Shown: one piece after another, positions 7,212 through 14,826 of the stretch
Layout: the number at the start of each line of letters is the position of its first letter
Position numbering within the stretch: the first letter of the stretch is position 1
Source of the DNA: Elusimicrobiota bacterium
GTDB lineage: Bacteria; Elusimicrobiota; Elusimicrobia; UBA1565; UBA9628
Length of the DNA: 51,425 bases
Assembly: GCA_016212795.1 (NCBI GenBank)
Contig: JACRDT010000050.1
Location: forward strand, 1 to 51,425
Direction: 5' to 3'
The notes under the pieces: model-generated
What the model was told of the DNA's origin: nothing
Databases searched by the model: none
Seen by the model: only the letters and a program-made list of their open reading frames with translations
Position numbers and translations under genes: made by a program

Positions 7212-8725
7212 GCCCCCAGCATCTCCTTGGCGGCCCGGTGCACCATGTCGACGGTGATCAGACGCATGCAGAGGAAGTGCCCTTCCGGGCAGGCCTTGCC
7301 GCCGTGCAGCGCGCACGGGCGGCAGGCCAGCGGCGCCTCGACGACCCGGTGGCCCGGCCCGTAGGGGAAGAAGCCCAGCTCCCTCGTCGTGGGGCCGAAG
7401 ACGGCCAGCACGCGCACGCCCGACGCCGTGGCGATGTGCATGGGCCCGGAGTCGTTGGTGACGAAGAGGGAGAGCCGCGCCATCAGGGCCTTGAGGTCGG
7501 CCAGGGTCGTCCCGGACAGGTCGACGCCGCCCGACTGGCTCGCCAGCCTGGCGCAAAGCTCCCGGTCGGTCGGCCCCCCGACCAGGGCCACCCGGTGCCC
7601 GTCCGCCTCCAGCCTCCGGCAAAGCTCCAGGAACCTGGCCTCGAACCACCGCTTGGTCGGCCAGGCCGAGCCCGCGTGCACCGCGACCAGGCGGGACCGC
7701 GGACCGACGCCCGCGTCCGCCAGCCGTCGCTCGGCCTCGGACGGCCCGGCAGCCGCAGGCTCGATGTACACCGATTCGTCGGGGCGCAGCCGCAGCCCCG
7801 CCTTGAACGGCAGCAGGAGCGCCATGTTGCGCTCCAGATCGTGCATGCTCCAGGCGAACGGGACGCGCCGGGTCAGCAGGAGGCTCCCGGCGCTCGAGGA
7901 GAACCCGATGCGCTCCGGGATGCGGGCCAGGAGCGCCACCAGGGCGCTCCGGAAGGAACGGTGGGGGATGACGGCGCAGTCGAAACCGCGGGAACGCAGC
8001 AGCCTCGACAGGCGCAGCGCCCCGGGCAGGCCGGAGTGTTCCGAGCGCTTGCGGTCGACGATGATCTCGTCGACCCAGCTCGAGCCGGCGAACACACACT
8101 CGGTGCGCTCCGTGGTCATGACCGAGACGCGCGCCCCCGGGACGAGCGCCCGCAGCTCCCGCAGGAGCGGCAAGGTCAGGAGGCAGTCCCCCAGGAAGGC
8201 CGTCTGGATGACGAGGATGCGGCCGGGGCAGGCGCCGCCGCCGGCCATGCCGGGGCCGCCGGGAGAGGCCTCCCCGTAATCCCCGAACTCCAAGGCCGGC
8301 GCCAGCGGCGCCACCCCCCAGGGCTTGAGCGCCTCCAGGTACCGCTCGATGGTATGCTTCTCGAGCACGGGGGAACGCAGGCCGAAGGAGACGAAGAGCC
8401 TGCGCGCCAGGGCGTCTTTCTTGTAGACCGAGACGGCGGGGATGCCGCTGAACCTCCGGATGAGCAGGGACCTGAGGTTGCCGTGGAGGTCGAGCAGATG
8501 CGTGAAGCCCGCGGCCCGGACCGCGGCGAGGGCCTGGCGTTGGCTTTGGAACGGGATGATCTCGGCGATATGCGGGTTGCCCCGCAGCACGCCCGCGAAC
8601 TGGGGCTTGACCAGGACCGAGATGGAGCAGTCCGGCCAACGGGATCTCAGGCTGCGGTAGACGGGAGCGGTCAGGACGACATCCCCCAGCGAAGAGAGCC
8701 GGATGACCAGGACCTTGTTGGGCAT
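7208..8725 (-). CDS. Heptosyltransferase (GT9) with an extra N-terminal half GT9 domain
   Basis: 505 residues, about 150 longer than a normal GT9. Residues 1-150 are the N-terminal Rossmann half of one GT9 (KVLVIRLSSLGDVVLTAPVY, then LLDLHGNLRSLLIRR) and stop before the donor-binding half. After a Gly/Pro-rich linker (about 151-168) a complete GT9 begins (GRILVIQTAFLGDCLLTLPL) with the donor motif VTNDSGPMHIATASGVRVLA, then FGPTTRELGFFPYGPG. The full copy resembles WaaF-type heptosyltransferase II. ATG 8725 gives the conserved start; upstream frame is filler. First gene of the operon, with an extended -10 at 8781-8789. It may be a fusion after internal deletion in a tandem pair. Confidence 0.87.
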   Translation of the reverse strand: MPNKVLVIRLSSLGDVVLTAPVYRSLRSRWPDCSISVLVKPQFAGVLRGNPHIAEIIPFQSQRQALAAVRAAGFTHLLDLHGNLRSLLIRRFSGIPAVSVYKKDALARRLFVSFGLRSPVLEKHTIERYLEALKPWGVAPLAPALEFGDYGEASPGGPGMAGGGACPGRILVIQTAFLGDCLLTLPLLRELRALVPGARVSVMTTERTECVFAGSSWVDEIIVDRKRSEHSGLPGALRLSRLLRSRGFDCAVIPHRSFRSALVALLARIPERIGFSSSAGSLLLTRRVPFAWSMHDLERNMALLLPFKAGLRLRPDESVYIEPAAAGPSEAERRLADAGVGPRSRLVAVHAGSAWPTKRWFEARFLELCRRLEADGHRVALVGGPTDRELCARLASQSGGVDLSGTTLADLKALMARLSLFVTNDSGPMHIATASGVRVLAVFGPTTRELGFFPYGPGHRVVEAPLACRPCALHGGKACPEGHFLCMRLITVDMVHRAAKEMLGA

Positions 8726-8780
8726 TCGATCCGCGCCCCAGGCGGGCGGCGAACGCCCGCGCAGGCGCGCGTGAGATCGA

Positions 8781-8789
8781 ATTATATCA
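8781..8789 (-). promoter_or_regulatory. Extended -10 promoter of the glycan operon
   Basis: Minus-strand TGATATAAT: a perfect TATAAT (8781-8786) with an upstream TG one base away. No good -35 is visible, as expected for extended -10 promoters. It overlaps the stop of the preceding gene and gives a leader of about 50 bases before ATG 8725. Confidence 0.6.
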
Positions 8790-10397
8790 TTTAGGGTTCC
8801 CGAGCGGGCTGCCCCGACCGCCAACGCCTTCCCCGTAGGGGCGCGGAGCCCCCAAAGCGGGCTCCGCGCGGGACGCTCGGCCCCTGGGGCTGCCGCCCCA
8901 GGCCGCGCCCGCCGGACGCTCGACCCAGCCCTCCCGCCGGAGCGCTTCGATGAAGCCGGCCCGCCAGGCATCGTCGCCCGGCCGCAGCCGGAGCGTCTCC
9001 TCGAAACAGGCGCGCGCCGCATCGCGGTCGCCCGCCTGGAGGAGCAGCGACCCGAGGTTGAAATGGGCGATCCACAGGCTCGGGTCGGCGGCGAGCGTCT
9101 GCCTCCACAGGGCCTGCTGGTCGCGCCACAGCGCGGCCTGGGCGCGGCTGCGCGACGCCAACTCCGAGCCGCCCAGGACCGCCAGCAGCGCCGCCAGGAG
9201 CGCGGGGACCCTCCAGTCCCGGATCGACGGCAGGAGCGCCGCGAACGCCTCGCCCAACAGCAAGGCGAAGGCCGCCGACGGCAGGTAGCAGTAGCAGTCC
9301 TGGCCGAAGATCGTCCCGTCCGCCGACGCCGCGAAGGTGGGCGTCAGACTCGCGAGCCAGAAGACCCACGCGCCCATGCCCAGCGGCCAGGCCCGGCGCC
9401 CGGCCGTGAAGACGGCGGTCAGCGACAGGACGAAGGCCAACGCCATGGCCGGCGGCATGCCCGCCGGATAGGCCGGGCCGTTGACGGCGTAGAGCACGGC
9501 GAAATCGCCGGCGGCCAGGAGCTTGCGAAGGTAGAACACCGTCGACAGCGCCGCGTCCATGGGGTGGGCAAGCCCGTACAGGAGGCGGATGCCCTCGACT
9601 TGGCTCTTGGCCTTGGCGTTGACGATGAGCAAGGCCGCGGCGATGAGGAGGAAAGGCCATTTCTCGAGCCAGACGGCCCGCGACGGCCGTGAGAGCCACC
9701 GCCGGGGGTCGGGGTCCAGCCGCTTGAGCGGATGGATGTCCAGCAGGACCAGCGCCAGCGGCAGGGAGATCGCGGACCAGCGCGAAAGGCCGGAAGCCAG
9801 GAAGAGCGCCGCCGAGGCGGCGACGCCCCCGCGCCCCTGCGGCCCCCAGAGGTCCCGCCGGCGCAAGTAGGCCAGGCAGGAGAGCAGGAAGAAGTGCGCC
9901 GCCAGGAGGTCGGAGAGCTTGGTGATCCAGGCCACGCCGCCGACCTTCACGGGATGGACCGCCCAGAGGAGGGCGGCCCCGGCGCCGGCCAGGAGCGCGT
10001 CGGTCTTCCTGGCCCGGGGGAAGGACAGCTCGAGGATGCGGGCGAGCAGCATGCCCAGCGCGACGGCGTTGGCGGCGTGCAACGCCACGTTGGCCAGATG
10101 GTAGGGCGCGGGCGACGGGCCCAGCGCGGTGCGGATCGCGGCGCCCGCCAGCCACGCGAGCGGCTGGTAGGTCGTCATGTGGAACGAGGTGAACATCCAC
10201 CGCAGGCGCTCCCACCCCAGGCCGTGGACCATGGCGTTGTCGACGAAGTTCTCGTAGTCGTCGAGGTTGAAGAAGCCGCTGTCCAGGCACGGCGCGAAGG
10301 CCCACGCCACCGCCAGGACCACGGCCGCCCGCACGCTCCAGCGGTGGTGCCAGGGCGGGGAACCCGGGTCCGGCGCCGGTCCCCGGAGCGCGCTCAT
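8787..10397 (-). CDS. TMTC-like multi-pass membrane protein with C-terminal TPR
   Basis: 536 residues: about 10-12 membrane segments, then one or two TPR units (about 450-490; WIAHFNLGSLLLQAGDRDAA). The first loop contains LDDYENFVDN, matching the conserved acidic DD of GT-C type TMTC/DUF1736 proteins. The next signature, usually HP-x-x-x-EAVAW, reads HPVKVGGVAW here, so the acidic residue is lost. This suggests a diverged or non-catalytic paralog of the neighbour at 10394-12169, which keeps it. The last 40 or so residues (WGGSPRGRASRAEPALGAPR and on) are low complexity and encoded by two palindromes. Starts as ATGA overlap with the upstream paralog. Confidence 0.8.
   Translation of the reverse strand: MSALRGPAPDPGSPPWHHRWSVRAAVVLAVAWAFAPCLDSGFFNLDDYENFVDNAMVHGLGWERLRWMFTSFHMTTYQPLAWLAGAAIRTALGPSPAPYHLANVALHAANAVALGMLLARILELSFPRARKTDALLAGAGAALLWAVHPVKVGGVAWITKLSDLLAAHFFLLSCLAYLRRRDLWGPQGRGGVAASAALFLASGLSRWSAISLPLALVLLDIHPLKRLDPDPRRWLSRPSRAVWLEKWPFLLIAAALLIVNAKAKSQVEGIRLLYGLAHPMDAALSTVFYLRKLLAAGDFAVLYAVNGPAYPAGMPPAMALAFVLSLTAVFTAGRRAWPLGMGAWVFWLASLTPTFAASADGTIFGQDCYCYLPSAAFALLLGEAFAALLPSIRDWRVPALLAALLAVLGGSELASRSRAQAALWRDQQALWRQTLAADPSLWIAHFNLGSLLLQAGDRDAARACFEETLRLRPGDDAWRAGFIEALRREGWVERPAGAAWGGSPRGRASRAEPALGAPRPYGEGVGGRGSPLGNPK
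8841..8869. repeat. 11-bp inverted repeat in the 3' end of the TMTC-like gene
   Basis: GCGCGGAGCCC (8841-8851) and GGGCTCCGCGC (8859-8869) pair perfectly around a 7-base loop. It encodes part of the anomalous C-terminal tail. Without a T-run it is not a canonical terminator, but could attenuate transcription at the operon end. Confidence 0.65.
8883..8902. repeat. Coding palindrome, CCTGGGGC-TGCC-GCCCCAGG
   Basis: A perfect 8-bp stem with a TGCC loop, flanked by GGC on the left and CCGCGCC on the right. The same arrangement occurs in queA at 23726-23745. It encodes WGGSPRG in the C-terminal tail of the TMTC-like protein. Confidence 0.6.
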
Positions 10398-12169
10398 CGT
10401 CGCGCCGCCTTCTTGAGCCGGAGCGCCTGGGAGAGCCCCTCGGCCGCCGTCCGGTCGCCGGGAGCCATGGCCAGGGCCCGCCGGAACTCGACGACGGCCT
10501 CGTCGAGCCGGCCCGACTTGGCCAGGGCGCTGGCCAACTCCACGCGCGAGTCGGCCGAACCGGGGTCGGCCCGCACGGCCGCCTCGAAGTGCTCGACGGC
10601 CTCGGAGGCCCTGCCGGCCCGGTAGAGGAGCAGCCCGAGGTTCGTGTGCGCGCCTTCCACCCCCGGGAAGACCGCCAGGGCCTTGCGCAGATGCCCCATG
10701 GCCTCCTCGCTGCGGCCGGCGTAGGCCAGGTCCACGCCCCAGTTGCAGAAGGTCATGGCCCGCATCTTCGTCAAGGCCGGCAGCAGCCACGGCCCGACAT
10801 CCGGGTCGCCGCCCGCAAGGACGGCGCCCCGCGCCGAATCGATCGCCCGGAGCGCGCCGCCGTAGTCCTTCGCCCGCAGGAACGCGGCCGCCAGGCCCGT
10901 CCGGGCGAAGACCGAGCGCGGGTCGACCCGCAAGGCCTGCGACCAGAGCGCGACGCTGTCATGCCACACCCGGCACTGCCGCCAGGTCAGTCCCGCCATC
11001 GCGGCCAGGCCGGCGGCGGCGGCGACGGCCATCAGAACCCGGCGCCGGCGGCCGGCCGACCCCCAGAACCCGGCGGCCCAGGCCGCGGCCAGCACCGCCG
11101 AAGCCATCAGCGGGACGTAGGCGTAGCGGTCGGCCACCATCTGGTGGCCCGACTTGACGATCCCGAGGGAGGGGAAAAGGGCGGCCAGGTACCAGCACCA
11201 GGCCGCAAGCCCTGCCGGGTGGCGGCGCCGCGCCCGCCAGAGCGCGCCCGTCAGGCAGACAACCGCCAGCCCTCCGACGACGCACAGCCAGCGTCTGGCG
11301 TCCAGGTAGGACAGGCCGTACCAGTTCGAGAGCCCCAGGGGCGCGGCCGTCTTCCAGAGGTAGAACCCAACGCCGAAACAGGCCTGCTCCAGCCGGGAGG
11401 AGAGGCCCGCGTTGGAAAGGGGGACGAGCCCGCCCTGGGAGGCCTGGGCGGCCATGCCCACGACCCCTGCGGCCAGCGCCATGACCGCGTACGGCGCTTT
11501 CTCCAGCCAGACGCCGCGCTCGCGCCACCCCCTCGGTCCGGAGAACCTGGCCAGCGGGTAGGCGTCCAGGATCAGCAGGACCGCGGGCAGGGAAACGGCG
11601 CGAACGTTGGCCAGCAAGGCCAGCAGGCACGCCCCCCAGGCCCAGACCCTATGGGGCGGCTTGGTCTCGCGCGGGCGATGGAGGTCGAGATAGAGCGCGA
11701 CCGTCGCGAGGTAGAAGAAGGCGCCGAGCACCTCGCGCCGCTCCGAGACCCAGGCCACGGCCTCCGCGCGCAGCGGGTGCAGGGAGAACAGCGCCGCGGC
11801 CAGGCCGGCCGCCCACGGGGCCAGGGAAGCGTCGGCGAGAGTCCTCTCCAGGAGCCGGCGCGCCATGAGGCAGAGCAGGACGGCGTTGGCGCAGTGCAGC
11901 AGGATGTTCGTGAGATGATAGCCGGCGGGACGCAGGCCCCAGACCAGACGGTCCAAGCCCCACGAGAGCCAGGTGACGGGCTGGTGGTGTCCCAGGTGGA
12001 TGTTCGTCAGCAGCCACGGCAGGTCCGCCGGCCCGGCCGCCGCGAAGCGGGGGTTGTCGATGAAGTAGACGAGGTCGTCCCACCCCACGAAACCGCCTCC
12101 GAGCGCGGGAAGGAACGCGCAGAAGGTCGCGGCAGCGACCGCCAACGGGAGGAGCCTCGCGCCTCTCAT
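10394..12169 (-). CDS. TMTC-like membrane protein with TPR repeats
   Basis: 591 residues: about 10-12 transmembrane segments followed by three TPR units (about 475-580: NWGVDLAYAGRSEEAMGHLR, NLGLLLYRAGRASEAVEHFE, ELASALAKSGRLDEAVVEFR). WDDLVYFIDN near residue 30 and HPLRAEAVAWVSERREVLGA near 130 are the hallmark loops of the DUF1736/TMTC group, GT-C fold proteins related to O-mannosyltransferases. Eukaryotic TMTCs mannosylate cadherins; bacterial members are mostly uncharacterised. It may transfer a lipid-linked sugar to a periplasmic acceptor; that is inference. ATG 12169 lies 6 bases after the upstream stop. Confidence 0.85.
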   Translation of the reverse strand: MRGARLLPLAVAAATFCAFLPALGGGFVGWDDLVYFIDNPRFAAAGPADLPWLLTNIHLGHHQPVTWLSWGLDRLVWGLRPAGYHLTNILLHCANAVLLCLMARRLLERTLADASLAPWAAGLAAALFSLHPLRAEAVAWVSERREVLGAFFYLATVALYLDLHRPRETKPPHRVWAWGACLLALLANVRAVSLPAVLLILDAYPLARFSGPRGWRERGVWLEKAPYAVMALAAGVVGMAAQASQGGLVPLSNAGLSSRLEQACFGVGFYLWKTAAPLGLSNWYGLSYLDARRWLCVVGGLAVVCLTGALWRARRRHPAGLAAWCWYLAALFPSLGIVKSGHQMVADRYAYVPLMASAVLAAAWAAGFWGSAGRRRRVLMAVAAAAGLAAMAGLTWRQCRVWHDSVALWSQALRVDPRSVFARTGLAAAFLRAKDYGGALRAIDSARGAVLAGGDPDVGPWLLPALTKMRAMTFCNWGVDLAYAGRSEEAMGHLRKALAVFPGVEGAHTNLGLLLYRAGRASEAVEHFEAAVRADPGSADSRVELASALAKSGRLDEAVVEFRRALAMAPGDRTAAEGLSQALRLKKAARR

Positions 12170-12175
12170 CCCCCT

Positions 12176-14167
12176 CTACAACCTCGACGCGTCAAGGCAA
12201 GGTCCGAGGTGCGCCATGGTGCGTTCGATGGCGCCCTGCAGGGAGCGCAGGGTCTCCAAAGCCCTGGCCCCGGCTTGCGCGGCATGGCCCGGATCGGCCA
12301 ACAACCCCCTCACGGCGGGCCCCAGCCCGTCGGGCCCGCCCACCCTGACGCCCCCGCCCGACTTCTCCAGCGCCCGGGCGGTATCGTCGGTGTGGAACGT
12401 GTGCGGCCCGAAGACGACGGCCTTGCCGTGGCTCGCCGGCTCGAGCAGGTTGTGCCCTCCGACCGGGACCAAGGTGCCGCCGACGACGCAGACGGTCCCC
12501 AGGGCGTACCACGACGAGAGGATGCCCATGGCGTCGACCACGAGGCATTCGCAGCCCTCGAGGCCGGCGGACGGGCCGCCCGCGGCGGAGGCGCCCAGCC
12601 CCATCGACGACCACAGGACGAAACGGACCCCGGCGCGGGCCAGCATGGCCGCGGCGTCCCGGCTGCGCTCCACGTGCCGCGGCGCCAGGACCAGCCTGAG
12701 GGTCGGCCGCTCCCGCCTGGCCTCGCGGAAAGCCGCCACCACCGCCTCCTCCTCCACGGGGTGCGTGCTCCCAGCCACCAGGATGGGGCAGTCCTGCCAG
12801 CCGAGCCTGGCCAGGGCCTCCCTGGCCTGGCCGAGCACCGCGGGAAGGCGGACCAGGTCGAACTTCGTGTTGCCGCACACCCGCACGCGCCCCGCCGGCG
12901 CGCCCAAGGCGGCGAAACGGGCCGCGTCGGCCTCGGTCTGGACCGCCAGCCTCTCGATGCGGCGAAGGAACGGGGCGGTCAGGCCGGCGAAGCAGCGGTA
13001 GGCGGCGAAGCTCCTCGGCGAGAGGCGGCCGTTGGCCATGCCGATGCGGACCCCCTCGCGGAAGGAGAGCTCGATCATGGCCGGCCACAGCTCCGTCTCC
13101 AGGAGCAGCAGGCCGTAGGGCCGGACCGCCCTCAGGAAGCTTCGGACCGTCGGGAGGCTGTCGAGGGGAGCCAGCAGCGCCGCGTCGACGCCGGCGAGCG
13201 TGCGCGCCCGCTCCCTGCCCGCGGCCGTGGCGCAGGTCACGACGACGGCGGGTGAGCCGGGCAGGGCCCGTATGCCCGCGATGAGGTCTTGGGCCGCCGC
13301 GACCTCGCCTACCGAGGCCGCGTGCACCCAGAGCGCCGGCCTGCCCCGCAGAGGCCGGAGCGCGCCCGCGCCCGGCCGCCCCGTCCGCTCGGCCCATTCC
13401 TCCGGGAGGCTGCGCAGGAGCTTGCGCCGGGGGGAGAGGCAGACCTTGACCGCGAAGGCGAGGGCCGCCGCGGGAGCGACGAGCGTCGAACACCAGGCGA
13501 CCGACCGCGCCAGGAGCGCCTCGGCCAGCGGCGGCTCCAGGAGGACCTCGCGGTCCGCGGCCTCCGTGATGGCGTCGAGAGCGGCCTTGACCTCGGCCGC
13601 CTTGGCCGCGACGTCGTCGGACGGGCCGACGACGATGGGGGCGCCGTAGCGCACGATCCCCCGGCCGAACGGCAGAGGCAGTTGGAACTTGTCCCAACTG
13701 CGGCCGAAGACCAGCTTGTTGGTCAGGCTGTTGGTGATGGGCAGGATGGGGATGCCGAGCTTCTGGGCCAGGAAGACCGCCCCGTCCTTGACCTCGCGGG
13801 CGGGGCCCTTCGGGCCGTCCGGGGTGATGCCGATGTCGAGCCCCTCCGAGACCGTCCGGACCATCTCCTTGAGCGCGGCCGTGAACCCGCGCGACGACGA
13901 TCCCCGCGCGGTCTGGATGCCCGAAAGCTCCATCACCCGCGCGATGATCTCGCCGTCGCGGCTGCGGCTGACGAGGACCTTGGCGCCGGCGCCGCGGTGG
14001 GTGTAAGTGAAGAAGACCTGGCGCTGGTGCCAGAAGGCGAGGAGGCAGCGCTGCCCCCGCCGGCGCAGCCCAGCCCTGTGCTCTCCGGCCAGGACGCGCC
14101 ACCGGGTGGTCCAGCCCACGAAGGTCATGTAGGCGTAGGCCAGGTAGGGCGCGGCGCTTCTCAGCAC
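12176..14167 (-). CDS. waaA: Fused lysophospholipid acyltransferase (DUF374) and Kdo transferase
   Basis: 663 residues in one frame. Residues 1-215 are a DUF374-type acyltransferase: FWHQRQVFFTYTHRG, VSRSRDGEIIARVMELSGI, RGSSSRGFTAALKEMVR and ITPDGPKGPAREVKDG. Residues about 217-663 are a complete Kdo transferase (WaaA/KdtA): membrane anchor at 217-243, WVHAASVGEVAAAQ with the catalytic Glu near 288, LLLLETELWPAMI, ANGRLSPRSFAAYR, and CVVGGTLVPVGGHNLLEPA. WaaA adds Kdo to lipid A precursor; DUF374 proteins are candidate lipid A or phospholipid acyltransferases. GTG 14167 sits one base after the upstream stop. Fusion would couple acylation and Kdo addition on one membrane-bound polypeptide. 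Confidence 0.9.
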   Translation of the reverse strand: MLRSAAPYLAYAYMTFVGWTTRWRVLAGEHRAGLRRRGQRCLLAFWHQRQVFFTYTHRGAGAKVLVSRSRDGEIIARVMELSGIQTARGSSSRGFTAALKEMVRTVSEGLDIGITPDGPKGPAREVKDGAVFLAQKLGIPILPITNSLTNKLVFGRSWDKFQLPLPFGRGIVRYGAPIVVGPSDDVAAKAAEVKAALDAITEAADREVLLEPPLAEALLARSVAWCSTLVAPAAALAFAVKVCLSPRRKLLRSLPEEWAERTGRPGAGALRPLRGRPALWVHAASVGEVAAAQDLIAGIRALPGSPAVVVTCATAAGRERARTLAGVDAALLAPLDSLPTVRSFLRAVRPYGLLLLETELWPAMIELSFREGVRIGMANGRLSPRSFAAYRCFAGLTAPFLRRIERLAVQTEADAARFAALGAPAGRVRVCGNTKFDLVRLPAVLGQAREALARLGWQDCPILVAGSTHPVEEEAVVAAFREARRERPTLRLVLAPRHVERSRDAAAMLARAGVRFVLWSSMGLGASAAGGPSAGLEGCECLVVDAMGILSSWYALGTVCVVGGTLVPVGGHNLLEPASHGKAVVFGPHTFHTDDTARALEKSGGGVRVGGPDGLGPAVRGLLADPGHAAQAGARALETLRSLQGAIERTMAHLGPCLDASRL

Positions 14168-14168
14168 G

Positions 14169-14771
14169 TCACTTGGACTTCTTCGAGCGGGACTTGGACA
14201 GCCAGCTGAGGCTCAACGCCGAGGAATCCGACGGGATCAGGCCCGAATCCCCGAGGCTGACGCCGATCTTGGCGCAGTCGAGGCAGTCGAGCACGCTGGC
14301 GAGCGCGTCGTTGCCGCTCAAGGGGCTCGATGGGCTGAGCTCGCAGTTCTCGAGCGCCGCCTCGGATTCGATGAGGCCGGCGGCGAACCGCACGGCCTCG
14401 TTGAGGGCGCAGCGGGCGATGAGCTCCCACAGCCGGCAGCGCGCCGGCTCCGACTCCTGGAACCCGCGGCGGCGCGAGGCCAGGCCGTCCCCCAGCGTCG
14501 CCAGGATGAGGCTGAACGCCACGCCGGGGATGGGCGCCAGGCCCAGGGTCCGGGCCGCCAGCCCCTCGGTCCCGGGGCCCGGGGCGCCGCTCTTGACCCC
14601 GGGGAAGGAGTCGTAGACGATCGCGGGCGAAAGGAGAGGGGCGGCTTGGGCGAGCTGGACGGGCAGCCCGTCGGGGCCGCCGAGGGGGCCGAGGTCCAGG
14701 CCTTCCTTCTTCGCGAGCCTGAGGACCTCTTTGGGCCGGAGCTCCAGCCGAAAGCCCTTGACCTTTTTCAC
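14169..14771 (-). CDS. Uncharacterised protein, faintly like the MetH activation domain
   Basis: 200 residues from GTG 14771, which follows GGAGGAAA supplied by a palindromic element; a longer frame would translate that element. No signal peptide or membrane helix is evident. The second half has the layout of the cobalamin-dependent methionine synthase activation domain: ILATLGDGLASR, then CALNEAVRFAAGLIE, LSPSSPL, and IGVSLGDSGLIPSDSSALS. In that family the last block reads roughly IGV-x-LT-E-S-x-M-P-x-K-S-V-S. The substrate-contacting residues differ, so function cannot be transferred. It ends with a basic Lys/Ser tail. It lies in the operon between secF and the acyltransferase-Kdo transferase. 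Confidence 0.6.
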   Translation of the reverse strand: MKKVKGFRLELRPKEVLRLAKKEGLDLGPLGGPDGLPVQLAQAAPLLSPAIVYDSFPGVKSGAPGPGTEGLAARTLGLAPIPGVAFSLILATLGDGLASRRRGFQESEPARCRLWELIARCALNEAVRFAAGLIESEAALENCELSPSSPLSGNDALASVLDCLDCAKIGVSLGDSGLIPSDSSALSLSWLSKSRSKKSK

Positions 14772-14826
14772 TTTCCTCCCCCGCGGGGAGGAAAGTAGTC
14801 GAGGGGGCAACAAGGCCGCTTCATCA
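14770..14826 (-). repeat. Palindromic intercistronic element, copy 2 (secF / next gene)
   Basis: Read on the minus strand: TGATGAAGCGGCC, TTGTTGCCCCCTCGACTA, then the hairpin CTTTCCTCCCC-GCG-GGGGAGGAAAG. The 12-bp stem 14770-14781/14785-14796 is perfect, with paired substitutions (TTTCC/GGAAA) relative to other copies (TCGCC/GGCGA). It fills the whole gap between secF and the next gene, supplying the secF stop and the Shine-Dalgarno for GTG 14771. Confidence 0.85.

Noticed and set aside
539..8725. The glycosyltransferase operon as a horizontally acquired island
   Set aside because: GC content and overlapping-junction style match the neighbouring housekeeping operons, and no integrase, tRNA target or direct repeats flank it.
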